Shown here piece by piece: positions 62,890 through 64,000 of a DNA stretch of 64,000 nt (the first letter of the stretch is position 1; the number at the start of each line of letters is the position of its first letter). The notes below the pieces were generated by a model. The model was given only the letters and a program-made list of their open reading frames with translations, ran no database searches and had not been told where the DNA came from. Source of the DNA: Rhodanobacteraceae bacterium (GTDB taxonomy: Bacteria; Pseudomonadota; Gammaproteobacteria; Xanthomonadales; Rhodanobacteraceae); the NCBI GenBank assembly GCA_003142815.1, contig PLNP01000044.1, forward strand, positions 18,169 through 82,168, read 5' to 3'. A program made the translations under genes and the position numbers.

Positions 62890-63567
62890 ATGGTGAGGCA
62901 ACCAGGCTTCGCCGAATCCCGCGCCGAGATCCTGCTTGTGCAGCACCCGCGCACGCTCGACCTCGCGCTGCAGGGGTTCGACCAGCATCGCGGCAGCATG
63001 GTGCGCCTGTCCTTGCCGCCCTTGCCATCGCGCACCGTGATTTCCGCCCTGCCGAAGTCGATGTCTTTGACGCGCAGACGCAGACACTCCATCAGACGCA
63101 TGCCGGTGCCGTAGAGCAGGCTGCAGGCAACATTGTCGGCCCTCCATCGAGGCCAGCAGCCGGCGCACCTCTTCCTGCGACAGCACGGTCGGCACGTGCC
63201 GCGGCCGCTTTGTGCGGACGATGTTCTCCATCCACGGCAGATCGATCCCGAGCACCTCGCGGTACAGAAACAACAGCGCGGACAGCGCCTGATTCTGGGT
63301 GCTGGCCGCCACCTTCCCTGCCGCCGCGCGCGTCGAAAGAAAGCGTTCGACTTGCGGGCCACCCATGTCGCGAGGATGGCGCTTGTCGCGAGGATGGCGC
63401 TTGCCGTTCGCCAGGATGAACCGACGCATCCACTGCAGATAGATGCGCTCGGTGCTGAGGCTGTAGTGTTTGAGCCGCAGACGCCGGTGAACTCCGTCGA
63501 ACAGGCGGGACGGCGCCGGGGTGTCGATCGGACGCGTTATCGCCGCAGAATCGGGGTGATAAGTCAT
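62890..63567 (-). pseudogene. intI: Second integron integrase, frameshifted and truncated
   Basis: From the ATG at 63567 the frame reads [33 protein letters not shown], then [19 protein letters not shown] and [20 protein letters not shown] frameshift is needed for [20 protein letters not shown] and [13 protein letters not shown], and another to reach [18 protein letters not shown]. The rest, with His-x2-Arg and the Tyr nucleophile, is absent. An exact 18-base tandem duplication at 63368-63403 repeats KRHPRD. It is dead. It is related to, but clearly different from, the intact intI at 53299. Confidence 0.8.
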
Positions 63568-63830
63568 ATGGGCACACTTTCGTCGGATAGCGCACCAAGA
63601 CTGCACCAGCTGCACACGCGGCGCAGTCGGATATGTTCGTGTTCTGCTGTAGGAATTTCACCTTGACCGGCGCTCCTCAACTCGCGCACGATAAGACTTA
63701 TCGCCCCGGATCCGGGGTCTACTTGTAGTTATGCGTCGGAGGAACGCTTTATGGAACCGGCCGGAAAAGAGTGTGCCTGTTCTGAATGGCAGCGAACGCC
63801 CCCGTGGGGCAAGACGAAAGAGGAGTCGTT
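63568..63830 (+). other. Spacer between second integrase and cupin gene
   Basis: This is where attI2 would be expected. I find GTTATGC near 63729-63735, which fits loosely the 3' core of integron sites (GTTRRRY needs A or G third), and a short CGCCCCGGATCCGGGG palindrome at about 63702. A 27-residue frame (63751-63834) overlaps the cupin start. I cannot confirm an attI. Confidence 0.35.
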
Positions 63831-64000
63831 ATGAAAGGCTTTGTGCAAGACATCGAGGGTCTCGCCGTCAAGAATGACGAGTTTCGCCGAGTGCTTTACA
63901 CGGCAAAACACTGCCAGCTCGTCGTGATGGCGTTAAAGCCCAAGGAAGAGATAGGGGCGGAAGTCCACAAGCTCGACCAGTTCTTTCGCGTGGAGGAGGG
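63831..64000 (+). CDS. Cupin-domain protein (3' end outside the window)
   Basis: Fifty-six residues are visible: MKGFVQDIEGLAVKNDEFRR VLYTAKHCQLVVMALKPKEE IGAEVHKLDQFFRVEEG. This is the small cupin type with first motif 'GxEVHKxDQFFRVEEG' (His and Glu for metal). The ATG at 63831 follows AGGAG at 63821-63825. The gene faces away from the broken integrase and may be a cassette. The enzyme function of this cupin branch is unknown. Confidence 0.7.
   Translation, partial: MKGFVQDIEGLAVKNDEFRRVLYTAKHCQLVVMALKPKEEIGAEVHKLDQFFRVEE

Overview
This window reads as a high-GC gammaproteobacterial chromosome segment, most likely Xanthomonadales (Xanthomonadaceae/Rhodanobacteraceae-like). The reasons are gene neighbourhoods typical of that group (rhlB / trxA / rho; algZ-algR-hemC; ftsE-ftsX; rpoH), a type II secretion gspC-D-E-F set, and many short palindromic intergenic repeats of the kind 'GTAGGAGCGGC...'. 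The genus is not resolvable by eye. I recognised no rRNA, tRNA or CRISPR array.

Region 1 (1-11 kb) is housekeeping and repair: the end of fadE, Ogt, an Ada/AlkA fusion, an SDR oxidoreductase, SppA and a MATE exporter. Among these lie decayed genes: a 7TM-GGDEF protein cut off beside fadE, an IS110 remnant and a sigma-factor remnant. Region 2 (11-30 kb) has a DnaA-box cluster, priA, an ABC exporter, rpoH, and an overlapping ftsE-ftsX-response regulator-ung operon. It then has gspF and gspE-D-C, split by an inserted block with a PIN-toxin remnant and an Mrr-type restriction endonuclease. Region 3 (30-37.5 kb) holds rhlB, trxA, rho, a possible small RNA, a patatin lipase, a WYL regulator and a class D beta-lactamase remnant.

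Region 4 (37.5-45.3 kb) is a probable cytoplasmic sulfite:quinone oxidoreductase locus (soeA, soeB, soeC). An SLC13-type anion permease and a frameshifted methyltransferase sit between soeA and soeB. soeA is unusual because two different palindromic repeats of the genome appear inserted in frame inside it. Region 5 (45.4-53.3 kb) has a DUF481 outer-membrane protein, hemC-algR-algZ, an esterase, an S9 peptidase and a toxin-antitoxin pair.

Region 6 (53.3 kb to the end) is an accessory island. It starts with an intact integron integrase (IntI) with attI-like sites and ends with a second, broken IntI followed by a cupin gene. Between them are an IS1595 remnant and a visibly more AT-rich three-gene electron-transfer operon (hexaheme cytochrome c, Tat-exported four-cluster ferredoxin, NrfD-like quinol-oxidising membrane protein). 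An IS1182 remnant abuts the operon's end. After it come an NTF2-like gene, an intact tryptophanase with a deleted second copy, a phage tape-measure remnant and a monohaem cytochrome c. Two kinds of short terminal motif ('GGGGTCAGAGAA..' and '..TTCATTTATTCTCC') occur as nested direct repeats around the tryptophanase and cytochrome c part. This looks like a stepwise mobile assembly. The most interesting items are the orphan cytochrome/ferredoxin/NrfD operon in its mobile setting, the nested repeats, the double integron integrase and the in-frame repeat insertions in soeA.
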